From Kitagawia praeruptora (lineage: Eukaryota; Streptophyta; Magnoliopsida; Apiales; Apiaceae), in the NCBI GenBank assembly GCA_037693485.1, contig CM075345.1, positions 83,768,001 to 83,832,000 of the forward strand: a stretch of DNA of 64,000 nt, read 5' to 3'. Both the position numbers and the translations under genes were made by a program. Positions 43,485 to 53,619 of the stretch are shown piece by piece (the first letter of the stretch is position 1; every line of letters begins with the position of its first letter). The notes beneath the pieces were generated by a model. It was given only the letters and a program-made list of their open reading frames with translations. It was not told the DNA's origin and did not search any database.

Positions 43485-45078
43485 TGATAAGTGGATTTTA
43501 TATCCACTATTTGCATTCCATTCGTACTTAAAACGATTGCGAGTTCTCAAGTTTCGTGTTAGTTTGATGTGTTTTCATCTAATTTGTGTAGGGTGCATAG
43601 TCGGGCGGCATTGGTGGTGTTGGTGAAGTATTGGTGGTATTCTGTGAGCTTAAAGTAGAAATTACAGGAAGTCTAGGGCAAGAGAACTCGGGAATTTGAG
43701 CTCAATGCACATACATCACTGTTTTGGCCATAACTGGAGTTCCAGACATCGGAATTGGGCGATTCAAAAGCCCACGCAAAGAGGAGAGAAAGCTCTACAA
43801 TTCTGGACAGGGAGTTGGAGGCGCTCTTGCGTGATTCCAGGCGCTACAGCGCTGTTTTCAGGAGCCCTTGCGCTAAATCAAGGGCAACAGCGCATCAACA
43901 AGGGCAACATCGCTGGGAACAAGGGAGGCAGCGCTCGAGAGAGCATTTTCCAGGAACTAACAAGCGCTGCAGCGCTCCATTCAAGGGCTATAGCGCTCTA
44001 GTGGCTTGGCATCAGGATTTTATTTCCTTAAGTCGGGTCAAATTGTGTTGGGCCTATATAATTTAGGGCATCTTTATATGTATTATGGGAGACCTAAAAA
44101 CATATCGATCATTTGGCTAGATTGTTGTTCTTCATATTATCATCTATCAACATTTTCTTTGAACAAGATTTAGAGAGGATCTTCAAGCTAGTGACAAGCA
44201 AGGAGGCCTAATCTAATTCGGATCTTTTGTATTCTTCTACACTATTTGGGGATTTATTTCTAACCCTATTTCTCTTCTTTTATTATTAATTGTTTTCTAG
44301 AATCATGTTTGCTTTAGAACCCATGATGGTGAAAGGTTCAAATATGAACTAATCATTATCATGGGGTTCCAATGGATTTGAATGCGTAATTATTGTGCTT
44401 GACATGTAATTGATTATTGGGTGATTTATTTGCGATAATCTAGTATGGTTGATTTAATTGATAGATGTGTAGCTAGCATCTAATTTATTAATCCTTGATG
44501 ATTGCGAAAGTGGATTCTAGGATTGAGAATATGCCATATTAGCATGAGTTCATGAATTAATTGTTATTCATGATTAGTAGTATGTTTCTACCCAATTCAT
44601 ATTGCCTCATGTAATCGTGAAAGATACTTGTGCTTAAACCAATTGTGTTTCCAGATTGTATAGACATATATGATTTGAATATAATTTGGTGTCCTCTTGA
44701 TTTCTCTCGTTTGTGGATATTAAGTGGTTTGATACGAGTAAACTGAAAGGTAGCTCGTATTATTGTTGTGTTATTTGATTAATTATCAATTTTTATCACC
44801 TATACCGATTCTATGTGTCAGCCTTTAGTGAAATATTCAATGAAGTTGGAACTCCATGTTTTCTCATATACTAGATCTTTTAATTGTTAACTTATTCTCG
44901 AGTAGTTAATTAAAATAGTTAATCAAAACTCAATTTGATACTTGTTCAAGCATTAAGAAGTAACCATACACCGTTGCATAAGTACTAAAATTGGCATTAC
45001 ACCTAGTCTCTGCGGAACGAATCTTATTTATCACTTGCTATTTGTGATCGCGTATACTTGCGTGTTTACGAGTCAACA
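43485..45078 (+). repeat. 3' LTR of the Athila-like element
   Basis: 1594 bp, nearly identical to 38897-40487, with a 3-bp indel near 44556 and about a dozen substitutions. The GCGC island is at 43820-43997. Confidence 0.92.
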
Positions 45079-45437
45079 GCTGTGAATCAAGGAAATGCAG
45101 GTATAGAGGAGATCAAGGGAACCAGACTCTGCTGGACAAAGGGGAGGCTAAAGAAATCGCGCCTGTCTAGGGGTGACCTCTCCTGACTATGTGTGTAGGG
45201 ACTTTGCTATTTTGTTAATGGTTTGCTTTTTCAGTTGATTGTAAACAGCTTAAGTCTATTCTAACTTTGTTTTCTGGTTGCTGATTTGCGGGGTATGCCC
45301 CAAATGGTGTATGTTGTTCCTCTTTTGGTATAAATTTTTAATTAGCAAAAAAAAAGAAAAAAAAAACTACAAGCAAGAACTAGTTGAAAACTAGTTTAGG
45401 ACCCAGGACATAACAAGCTATGCTAAATTCATAAAAA

Positions 45438-45863
45438 CTACATAATAAATTCTAACACATAGAATTTATCCACCAATATCAGGCACCACCCTCTCTCATT
45501 AAGAACAACAGAACGCATTCCGCACCAAGACCAAATCAGCAAATCCCACCTTAACAAACCCAGCTCTCCCTTGTCATCTGACCCAACTTCCGCCCAGGAA
45601 GCTTGAGTAACATCACTCATAACCCAAAATGAGCCCAAGGCAGTATGACTTCTCCCAGCAGCTGGAAACAAGCACCATGGAACAATCCGAGAAACATAGC
45701 AATAGTGGCCAATCCTACTACAGTCCATATCCAACGCATTGTCGACCACATCAATCTGCCCAAGCAGAATTTTCAATCTCAAACCGTTCATCAATAGAAC
45801 TCCACAATTCTTTTTAGACCACTCATCCTTCAAACCATTAACATGGCCCTTGTCTTCCTTCAA
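45438..45863 (-). CDS. Retroposon B1 downstream ORF, 141 aa
   Basis: Minus-strand open frame 3' of the B1 main ORF, Trp- and Cys-containing ('WCLFPAAGRSHTALGSFWVM'), no recognised domain. It may be a frameshifted continuation of the main ORF or non-coding sequence. Confidence 0.25.
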   Translation of the reverse strand: MKEDKGHVNGLKDEWSKKNCGVLLMNGLRLKILLGQIDVVDNALDMDCSRIGHYCYVSRIVPWCLFPAAGRSHTALGSFWVMSDVTQASWAEVGSDDKGELGLLRWDLLIWSWCGMRSVVLNERGWCLILVDKFYVLEFIM

Positions 45864-45875
45864 GGTATGACTTTC

Positions 45876-46898
45876 CTACCTGGTGAAAACCACCCACATT
45901 TCCCAAACTGTGCCATCCCTTTGTGTCACCATGAAACTAATAGCCCAACAACGTTGCCTTATCAAACGAGTATTACATACCCTGCTCACATCCATCTCGA
46001 TAATATCCTGAATCATAACACCACTTCCAGTCATTTTGTCACCCTGGTTAATCCCCGAAACAGGTTCAACAACAAACAATATGCCATACACAGCATACTT
46101 CCTGGAATCCTTAACAGTAGCGAAAAGGTCAACCTTGTTCTCAAAACCCTCCAAAAGCGACAAGATACCAGTAACAGCCCACTTTTTATAGCGTACAATA
46201 ACCGGCACTTCAATCCCAACATCCACCTGGCATTCATCAAGAAAAACATTCTTTGTGTTGAGATAATAGCCCAACAACTCACAATCCTGCCCCAAATCCA
46301 CAGAACCCCATTGGAACATTTTATCAAACACCATGTGTGCATCAATCGTAAACAACACTTCCTGTAAATCAGACTCGGTTTCCCCACAGTTTGTAAGCAT
46401 AAAGCCAACGAATTTCAAAGGCGACCACTCTGCAGTGAGGGCCAAATCCACAAGGGTTTCCCCTTCCATCTTAGGGTGATTATCTTTCACATTTTGTTGA
46501 GACAAAATGTCAACTAGAAAGAGCTCCTCCACTGTAGAACTCAAATCTACAGTCATAGTCTGATCCTCAATACCAGACCTCGTGCAGTCCATATCAAGAT
46601 CTGGATGAGACCCATAGCCATCTGAGCCCAGAAAGTCTCTATCACAAATAGTCTCCATCTGCGTACAACCAGTTGGCTGCATCCTCTCACCGGACTGAGT
46701 CGACAACTCATGCTCCCCATTAATTGACTCAGCAGAAAGACGAGGGTAATAAACCCTGACCTCCGGCGAGAAAGTAACCTTCTTCGAAACCTGCTCCCCC
46801 TTAACTAACTCAGTAGAAAGGGCACCGTGCGGACACTCAAGAAGACTAGGGTAAAACACCCTAACCTCCGGTGAGAAAGAAACCCTCTTCGGGCTCAT
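45876..46898 (-). CDS. Retroposon B1 ORF, about 340 aa, with two RVxF-like motifs
   Basis: I chose ATG 46898 because it aligns with the B2 start: 'MSPKRVSFSPEVRVFYP' here against 'MSRKRVSFVDDSV' there. A second unit 'KKVTFSPEVRVYYPRL' follows at about residue 31. Both fit [RK]-V-x-[FW], the PP1 docking pattern. After an acidic linker come 'LVDLALTAEWSPLKFVGFML' and a hydrophobic region without known domain. The NG-P/QL module of B2 is not seen, so B1 and B2 share the N-terminus but not the body. An upstream in-frame ATG at 47009 would add 37 residues. Confidence 0.5.
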   Translation of the reverse strand: MSPKRVSFSPEVRVFYPSLLECPHGALSTELVKGEQVSKKVTFSPEVRVYYPRLSAESINGEHELSTQSGERMQPTGCTQMETICDRDFLGSDGYGSHPDLDMDCTRSGIEDQTMTVDLSSTVEELFLVDILSQQNVKDNHPKMEGETLVDLALTAEWSPLKFVGFMLTNCGETESDLQEVLFTIDAHMVFDKMFQWGSVDLGQDCELLGYYLNTKNVFLDECQVDVGIEVPVIVRYKKWAVTGILSLLEGFENKVDLFATVKDSRKYAVYGILFVVEPVSGINQGDKMTGSGVMIQDIIEMDVSRVCNTRLIRQRCWAISFMVTQRDGTVWEMWVVFTR

Positions 46899-47100
46899 TT
46901 CCAAAACTATTAGCGATAATATATATAAATAAGAAATTTGGTGTATAGGTGGGGGATTTGAGATGGAAGATGGATTTATGAAGGCTGAATATGCAGATCT
47001 GATGGACAAAGTGTAAGATTTGGATGAATTTTGTGGCGGCTGTTAGGTTAGGAGAGAGAACGGAGGACTCTCATGATGCTACTAAGTTTAATTCCAAAAT

Positions 47101-47930
47101 AAGATGTTGGCTGTTTCATTTTCTAGCAGAGTACCATCTTGATCTAGCTCAGTGTTTGAGTGAGTGGTGTCCATTTCACTTTGAGAAATTGGTTCTTGTG
47201 GACCACTTGATGGGGGCTCATCCATGACTTGAGATGGATGATCAAAACCTGAAGGGATTGGACTGTCCCCTTCTCTAGGTTGTTGAAAAGAAACAATTGA
47301 TGGATTAGAGAATAAAGAAGATGATGGTTTAGAAGAGATTTTTGGTTGTTCCACAAGGGTAACTTGTGGAACATCAAGAGTAGAAGTTTCATGACCCTCA
47401 ATGTGCCCTATCTCTGTGTGCATTTCTGCAAGTGTAGGCTCCTCATGAGTGAGTACATGAGGTTGTGCTGACTCTTTACAGGATGCCTTGGGAGACAAGC
47501 CAGTTTCAATAGACACTTCTTGTTGAGAAGAAGCACCTAGGGATGTGTTTGATTCCTTTTTATCCTCCACAGCCTTTTGTGAGACCGTGGGGTGGCTGAC
47601 AGTGGCTTTGGCCCTCTTAGCTCTCTTCTTCTTAGGCTCAAGAGGAACCACTGTGGGTTCACTTTCACTAACATCCTTATTTGCTGCATCATGTGCAGTT
47701 TCTCCCTCAACATTCTCAGAACTACTACCAACACCAGTTTCCAAGGGTCTTTTCTTGGATTCTTGCAAAGTTGTTTTTGTGGTCTTTGGTTGTCTAGAGG
47801 ATCTGATAGGAATATACGAAGTAGAATGTGGGTTAACTGAATTTGGGTCTAATTCAGCTTCATTCTCAAGGGAGAAGACAACATACCCAGAGGGTAGTGC
47901 TACATCAAGATGAGGCTCTTGATCAGCCAT
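47101..47930 (-). pseudogene. SIRE-like env-like ORF, N-terminal part before B1
   Basis: Begins 'MADQEPHLDVALPSGYVVFS'. A Ser/Thr/Glu-rich, disordered-looking protein with a basic cluster 'EPKKKRAKRAKATV' that would pass as a nuclear localisation signal. It runs in frame into the B1 TSD and continues at 36376. No transmembrane or fusion-peptide feature is evident. Confidence 0.55.
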
Positions 47931-47969
47931 GTGCTTGGTGAAATAGAGTGGAATAAGTGCATTGGAATT

Positions 47970-48695
47970 TTATGAATTGAGTGATGTGTGTGTATTTCTT
48001 TTCAAAACATTGCATTCTATAGTGAGAGATGCATTATCATCAATACCACATAATGAATTCGAACACATAGTAAGAAAGCGAGGATAAACATGTACCTTCT
48101 TGCTGAGAGCTGACTTGAGTTGACTCATAAGCAACTTTCCTACATCCACTTTGTATCCATGGACAAGAGAGTGAGTAAGCTTCTTGATATAGGAGGGAAT
48201 TCCATTCCATCCAGAGGTTTTGGTTGAGAAAACCTTCACCATGACTTCAAAAATCATGCTCCATTCTTTTCTCAAATGCTTTCTATCCATTTCACCAGTC
48301 GAGTACCATTTTGATGTACCCTCTTCAAGAACAAGACCAGAATACCCAATTTTCAAGAAAAACTTCTTTAGGGTTTCATCACTTGCAAGTTCCTTGTATG
48401 ATTCTTTAGCTTGCAGTTCAGTTCCCAAAGCTTCGTTGATGCCTTTGATTGTGAGGATACATGTAACTCCTTTAATTTTGCATTGAATGGTGTCTTTACC
48501 TGCACCTCCTGGAACATAGGCAGTGTTCCAGAATTCTTCAAGTCTTTCTAGGTTCAAGGATGGTGTAGATGTTATAGCATGACCCAGATAGGACTTGTTG
48601 ATAAAGGATACGAGTCCTTTAAATCCTTCACCAGCATCTCCAGCAGTGAGAATACCAGCAAAGTTAGTTTGAGAAGAGGATTGTTTGGGTGCCAT
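47970..48695 (-). CDS. SIRE-like env-like region, first ORF, 241 aa
   Basis: Start 'MAPKQSSSQTNFAGILTAGD' at 48695, downstream of RNase H. It resembles the conserved plant retrotransposon domain found after pol in SIRE-type and some other elements: 'LERLEEFWNTAYV', 'VTCILTIKGINEALGTEL', 'WSMIFEVMVKVFSTKTSGWN', 'IKKLTHSLVHGYKVDVGKLL'. It is intact through 200 residues, then ends near a possible splice donor (KKV, gtacatg at about 48093). That would allow a spliced join to the next ORF; this is inference. Confidence 0.6.
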   Translation of the reverse strand: MAPKQSSSQTNFAGILTAGDAGEGFKGLVSFINKSYLGHAITSTPSLNLERLEEFWNTAYVPGGAGKDTIQCKIKGVTCILTIKGINEALGTELQAKESYKELASDETLKKFFLKIGYSGLVLEEGTSKWYSTGEMDRKHLRKEWSMIFEVMVKVFSTKTSGWNGIPSYIKKLTHSLVHGYKVDVGKLLMSQLKSALSKKVHVYPRFLTMCSNSLCGIDDNASLTIECNVLKRNTHTSLNS

Positions 48696-49403
48696 TTCTT
48701 GCTTTGAGCTTTGGAGAGAGATTTTTGCCTTTTTAGAGAGAGAGGTTCTATTGAAAGTTGTGTGTTTGTGTGTTTGACAGTTGCTTACATGAAAATAGCA
48801 AATGTCTTACTAAGAAAGGGAAAGTAGCAATGTCTTAGCCCATTAATCAGTCACGTGGTGTCGTGGGTAGTTACTTTTTAGTGGCTGTAAATCGTGGAGG
48901 TAAAATCCCAATTAATTCGGTCCACTAATCTTGACAGTAACCTGTGCGCTGTAACAAATTCATTAGTAATTTTGAGAGGATGACCGCAGGTTTTGCTTGA
49001 CAATAACATCGTCGCAAGAGCACACTGTCATCATTAAGCAATTTATACAATTTCCTTTAAATTTCATGACGGAGATTTTTTCCATTGTGTCGTCTAAGAA
49101 ACTTGCTGTCAAGGCACATCGTGACAGCATCTTCACTTATTGACAGCAACTTAAGCGGAAATAATTTATGTCATGAATTTTAGTTGACTTTGCCTATTGC
49201 TTAAGCGAAAATTACCAAATAGCATTTTAATCAATTCAGGCACATATTTGTTAGTTTTAGCACACATCCACAAACATCCATACACACAAGCAATCAAACA
49301 GACAACTATTTGTAGATGGTTAATAGTAAAGGAGATGAACAACATGGAAAACACTGGGAAGATGAAACGATGAACTTTTTATTAAAAAAAAACTTAAAAA
49401 CAA

Positions 49404-49623
49404 TACAAAAGTAGTTCTTAAGAACTAAACAACATTTCTTATTAAGCTCTCCAAGAGCTTCCACTAGCAGCTGCTCAACAACTTTTGCTATCTTCTCCTC
49501 CTTCGTGATCCCTTACAAAAGTAGTTCTTAAGAACTAAACAACATTTCTTATTAAGCTCTCCAAGAGCTTCCACTAGCAGCTGCTCAACAACTTTTGCTA
49601 TCTTCTCCTCCTTCGTGATCCAT
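49404..49623. repeat. 110-bp tandem duplication in the SIRE-like spacer
   Basis: Two essentially identical units begin tacaaaagtagttcttaag at 49404 and 49514. The minus strand around them encodes a short frame (from ATG 49751, 'MSKRKVEDMSTSGVSKP') broken by a stop. The spacer 48696-49983 otherwise holds no gene, but several TGACAG/CTGTCA hexamers (48930-49150). Confidence 0.93.
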
Positions 49624-49983
49624 TTAGCATCCAGATAAGCCTGAAGCTTATCGAAGAATGGATCAATGGGGTGCTCAGCAACAGCAACAGCCTCCTTTTA
49701 TGGCTTCGACACACCGGATGTTGACATATCTTCTACCTTCCTCTTACTCATATTGACTCTAGAGTTCTTAGTGTGTTAAGTGAGAATAAAGGGTTTAGCC
49801 TTGGTCTTATTTATAACACAATAAGTGACTCTACAGCTCCCAACTGCCTTTTTTTAATGAAGTAATTAACTTTTAAATTAAAAAGACTGACAAATACCCA
49901 GGGTCATTTCAAATGACACGAATACTTATCACTAAGCAGGCGTATGAAATAATTTAATGTCACGTGACTACTCATTACAACAA

Positions 49984-50430
49984 TTAAGACAGGCATGTGA
50001 TTTGACTTACCAACCTGTTGAAGGTTGCTTCATCTAGTGGCTTCGTGAAAATATCTGCAAGTTGCTTTTCTGTTGGAACATAAATCAGCTTCACAGTTCC
50101 CTTTTCAACATGCTCTCTCAGGAAATGATGTCTGATATCAATGTGCTTTGTCCTGGAGTGTTGAACTGGATTGTCTGAGATAGCTATGGCACTAGTGTTA
50201 TCACAATAAATAGGAATATTGGACAACTCTAAACCATAATCCATTAGCTGATTTTTCATCCAAAGAATTTGAGCACAGCAACTTCCAGCTACAATATATT
50301 CAGCTTCTGCAGTTAAAGTAGATACAAAATGATGCTTCTTGCTAAACCATGACACTAATCTTCCACCAAGAAATTGACAGCTTCCTGTTGTACTTTTCCT
50401 GTCAATTATGCATCCAACGTACTTTTCCTA
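49984..50430 (-). pseudogene. SIRE-like RNase H, C-terminal part
   Basis: The minus strand resumes after retroposon D with 'GCIIDRKSTTGSCQFLGG', 'SWFSKKHHFVSTLTAEAEYI', 'CDNTSAIAISDNPVQHSRTK', 'IDIRHHFLREHVEKG' and 'LADIFTKPLDE'. These are the copia RNase H landmarks. About a dozen residues expected before 'GCIID' (the DADY segment) are missing at the insertion site. Confidence 0.92.
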
Positions 50431-50616
50431 TCGAGCGATTGTAAAAAATGAGAGTCGTTTTCTCTACCTTCTCTCTAACCTCTCTCTAAAAACCCTAGTT
50501 AGCCGCCTTAATCTCTAAACACTTTTCCATCAAATCTGACCATATTCCTTTCACGAATCCATCTCCTCTCCCTCCTCTCACCTGTTTCTTCTAGATTTCT
50601 TATAATTAGTTTTATT

Positions 50617-51771
50617 ATGGAAGGTTCTAACTCTGATGTTGGGGCTAATCGGGGTCTTTTTGACCATGATGGAGCTCCGCTAGAATTTGGAGTGTTTGAT
50701 GGGTATGAAGCCCCTTTTTTAGTTGCTGTTTCTGTCTTTAAAGAATTAGTGGCTCTCACTAGCTCGAGGTTGGATGATTTAAATCATCTTGAAACTGATC
50801 CGCTTCAGGACGGTATTTGTTTTGGTGGTTCACCCCTTGATGTTTCCGACCAAGGAACGCTTAGGTCGGATGAATAGATGGAGAAGGTGACTTCTTTGGC
50901 GGAGCCTGGGAGTCAGGCGAAGGTTAATTCCAAGAGTGATATTGTTGAGTCCCGAAGTAACCTGGGAAAGGAAGATGCTGGTTGCAAACCCATGGAGGGG
51001 ATTGCTTCAGTGCCCCGTAGCTCTAGCAGAGTTATGGAGGTTATGAACGTTATTGGTAGTTCTACTGCCATTGAACGTACTGATGTTGCTATGGATGTTG
51101 ATTCAGTAGGGAAGGGGCGTAAGAAGGATGTAAAGGGGTTTCAACCTTTGACTGAAAGAATGGAGGTTAAGAAGATGATGACTGCTCACTCACATGGTTT
51201 TTCCATGGCTAATATGGGTTTTGTGGATTGCGATTCATCCCGCTTAGGGTCTTCTCAAAGACACGTGGGAGAGGATGAGCAAGATGGTGGAAAGCCTATG
51301 GCTTTGCGATCCCTTTCTGGGGAAGTTACTGGAACTGTTGTTAGGGGAAGGTCTGAATCGAAAAGACTACAAGAGTGTCTTAACATTGCAATGGATGTGA
51401 CCCTTGTCCTTAGGGACTTTATTATTCAGAATGGGCATGAGGTTCCCAGGTTTTGGGGCATGGTTGAGGGGAGGGACTTAAGTGCCTCTAATGGTTTGCT
51501 GATGCGGCCTGTTTTTAGGTTAATGGAGGACCTTGCTAGAGCTATGCATTGTATCAAGCAGTTGGCGGATTTTATTAAGAAGAAGGGAATCCCCACCACT
51601 GTTCTACTAGGGGAGGAGGGCTCGGTCATTTTAGGAATGATGGAGGTTTTGGAGGAAGCTGGACTGGTTGGCCAGTCACTCTTGGAGAGGCAGCAAAAGG
51701 CAGTTGTGGCTGCAAGCAAGGATATGGATTTATTGACTCATTTGGGGAAGATGACTCTAATGGTCATGTAA
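50617..51771 (+). CDS. Retroposon D ORF, 87 + 297 codons with one in-frame TAG
   Basis: 'MEGSNSDVGANRGLFDHDGA' opens a frame that meets TAG at 50875-50877 and continues at once with ATG 50878 in the same frame, so it is either two ORFs or one with a single nonsense change. Residues about 160-240 of the second part hold the family module: 'LRDFIIQNGHEVPRFWG' and 'LARAMHCIKQLADFIKKKG'. The N-terminus lacks the RVxF units of B1/B2. No enzymatic motif and no RT. Confidence 0.5.
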
Positions 51772-52322
51772 ATGCAGGAAAGGAGGCGCTTTGTGCCTTG
51801 CCCAGCCAACTCAGGGATTTCTTAACTAACTTAGGGGCTAAAATGGGGGATGTTGTAGTGAAGGAAATAGATGCTGTGATTGATTTACAGTCTACTGCGG
51901 GTAGTGAAAGAGAGACCAAGGAGGATGATGAGAATGCTGAGGTTATCATTGAGAATGCTGAGGACCTGAAAAAAGGGGAAGGAAAGACGGAGATGGTCCC
52001 TGCTGGGGGGCCCATGGACACATTGACTATTAAGTATGAGTTAATGCAGATAATGAATTTCTCCGGTGGAAGCACCTTTGGGGTGAGGCAAAAGGATGAA
52101 AACTTGGCAAAGGAGGGCTACAATGCAAGAGCCTCTTTACGAGGACATTTACAGTATCTGAGGTCTCTGTTTGGGTTCGCTGATGGTGAGAATGTTATGA
52201 GGGACATTGTTGGGTATGCTAGTAGTCATGGGGTTGGGGGGAAGCTTGAGGGGGAGGCTGTTGTCTTTCGAGATAGGGATGTAGGCAAGAAATATGGCGG
52301 GGGCGTGCCCCTGAAACTTTAG
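51772..52322 (+). CDS. Retroposon D third reading frame
   Basis: Continues in another frame: 'LCALPSQLRDFLTNLGAKMG' is a second C-x-x-x-QL-x-DFL module as in B2, then an acidic linker and 'ASLRGHLQYLRSLFGFADGE'. It ends TAG just ahead of the 3' region. The shift near 51771 parallels that of B2 near 37643, possibly the same architecture. Confidence 0.42.
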
Positions 52323-52542
52323 CACTGCTCTTCATGTGAAGGTTTAGTTGGCCGCTTTGGCCTTAGTTTTGGTTGCCGGTTCTTTGAACTGAGTTTGATG
52401 GATAGGTTGTTCTGTTCGTTTTATGTCTGCTAAGTTTCCTAGCTCTTTGTTGTTCCGTTAAGTAGATGGTTTGTTTTCGCGGGGTATGCCCCTAGAGATG
52501 TAATCGTTTGCTTATGGTATAAATTTTAATTAGTAAAAAAAA

Positions 52543-53619
52543 GAGACAAATCCAGTATCTTTAGGATACCAAAGGCCTAGGTTTGGAGTACCTTTGAGAT
52601 ATCTAAAAATTCTCTTGATTGCTACTAAGTGTGATTCTTTTGGATCAGCTTGAAACCTTGCACAGAGACATGTAGCAAACATAATGTCTGGTCTGCTAGC
52701 AGTTAGGTATAACAACGATCCCACCATGCCTCTGTAGGTACTAGAATCCACTTTCTTTCCTTTAGGATCCAAATCCAGTTTGGTTGTGGTAGAGATTGGT
52801 GTCTTGCAGGTGATGCATCTTCCATGTTGAACTTCTTGAGAAGTTCTTTGACATATTTCGATTGGCTTATGAAGATACCATCATCCTTTTGATGAATTTG
52901 TAGACCTAGGAAAAATGACAGTTCTCCCATCATGCTCATCTCATACTTGCTCTTCATAAGAGATGAAAACTTTTCACACAACTTCTTATTTGTAGAACCA
53001 AAGATTATGTCATCAACATAAATCTGAACCAGAATGATGTCCATGCCATGGTGCTTGTAGAACAGTGTCTTATCCACTACACCTCTTGTAAATTGATTCT
53101 CAATGAGAAAAGTAGAGAGAGTTTCATACCAAGCTCTAGGGGCTTGCTTCAATCCATAAAGTGCTTTTAACAGCTTGTAGACAAAGTCATACAACTCAGC
53201 ATCCTCGAATGCAGGTGGCTGTTCAACATACACTTCCTCTTCTAGTTCTCCATTAAGAAAGGCACTTTTAACATCCATTTGGAACACTTTGAAGTTACAG
53301 TGTGCAGCATAGGCTAAAAATATCCGAACAGCTTCAAGTCTGGCAACAGGTGCAAATGTTTCATCATAATCGATCCCTTCCTGTTGACAGTAACCTTTAG
53401 CTACTAGCCTTGCCTTGTTTCTTGTCACATTTCCACTTTCATCCAATTTGTTTCTGAAAACCCACTTTGTGTCAACTACTGACTTCCCTTTGGGTCTAGG
53501 GACCAGCTTCCATACATTGTTTCTCTTAAATTGGTTTAGCTCTTCTTTCATGGCTATCACCCAATATGAATCCAACAATGCTTCATCAATTGACTTTGGA
53601 TCAGTTTGAGATAGGAAAC
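52543..53619 (-). pseudogene. SIRE-like reverse transcriptase
   Basis: The minus strand reads 'WKLVPRPKGKSVVDTKWVFR', 'ARLVAKGYCQQEGIDYDETF', 'MDVKSAFLNGELEEEVYVEQ', 'YGLKQAPRAWYETLSTFL', 'QIYVDDIIFGSTN' (catalytic YVDD), 'FFLGLQIHQKDDGIFISQSK', then RNase H start 'YRGMVGSLLYLTASRPDIMF' after a frameshift at about 52790. The left part ends in retroposon D and the right part in E. Confidence 0.93.

Larger units (their letters stand above)
38320..45078 (+). mobile_element. Young non-autonomous Athila-like Ty3/gypsy element with aberrant 5' end
   Basis: Structure is a 44-bp LTR-start palindrome (38320-38414), a copy of the 3' internal region (38425-38896), a full LTR (38897-40487), tRNA-Asp primer site, a gag-like ORF, the 3' internal region, and a full LTR (43485-45078). 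The LTRs differ at about 12 of 1590 positions by eye (under 1%), so insertion is recent. Outer flanks are gcagt (38315-38319) and gctgt (45079-45083), a 5-bp TSD with one mismatch. The phrase 'ggcgcttcgtgggaggcaac' after the ORF and the PBS are Athila/Tat-type. No protease, RT or integrase is encoded. Confidence 0.87.
36537..45364 (+). mobile_element. Poly(A) retroposon copy B2 (cassette family), plus strand, hosts the Athila-like element
   Basis: The 15-bp TSD aactacaagcaagaa is at 36522-36536 and 45365-45379. The 5' signature aatgagagtcttcttctctc begins near 36564, preceded by 28 extra bases. The 3' end gcggggtatgcccc, then ttggtataaatttttaattagc and poly(A), is at 45289-45364. The Athila-like element occupies 38320-45078. 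Own length is about 2.05 kb. Confidence 0.9.
36386..47100 (-). mobile_element. Poly(A) retroposon copy B1 (cassette family), minus strand, hosts B2
   Basis: The 17-bp TSD aagatgttggctgtttc is at 36369-36385 and 47101-47117. On the minus strand the 5' end carries the family signature atgagagtcctccgttctct (about 47055-47075), preceded by 25 extra bases. The 3' end carries gcggggtatacccc, then tggtataaaatttaaattagc and poly(A). Retroposon B2 is inserted at 36537-45364. B1's own length is about 1.9 kb. Confidence 0.9.
50441..52542 (+). mobile_element. Poly(A) retroposon copy D (cassette family), plus strand
   Basis: The 5' signature aatgagagtcgttttctct is at about 50447, with the 3' end gcggggtatgcccc, atggtataaattttaattagt and poly(A) to 52542. 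About 2.1 kb, apparently full length. The flanks (agcgattgt and gagacaaatcc) do not match. About 35 bp of host RNase H coding sequence is missing, so insertion came with a target deletion and no TSD. Confidence 0.88.

Noticed and set aside
48220..48486. Plus-strand ORF opposite the env-like ORF, and similar plus frames at 47545-47913, 35343-35584 and 32310-32705
   Set aside because: Antisense shadows of the SIRE-like coding regions.
36563..52322. Host genes for the B2 and D ORFs
   Set aside because: Shared 5' and 3' ends, poly(A) and (for B2) a TSD make them retroposon cargo, not resident genes.
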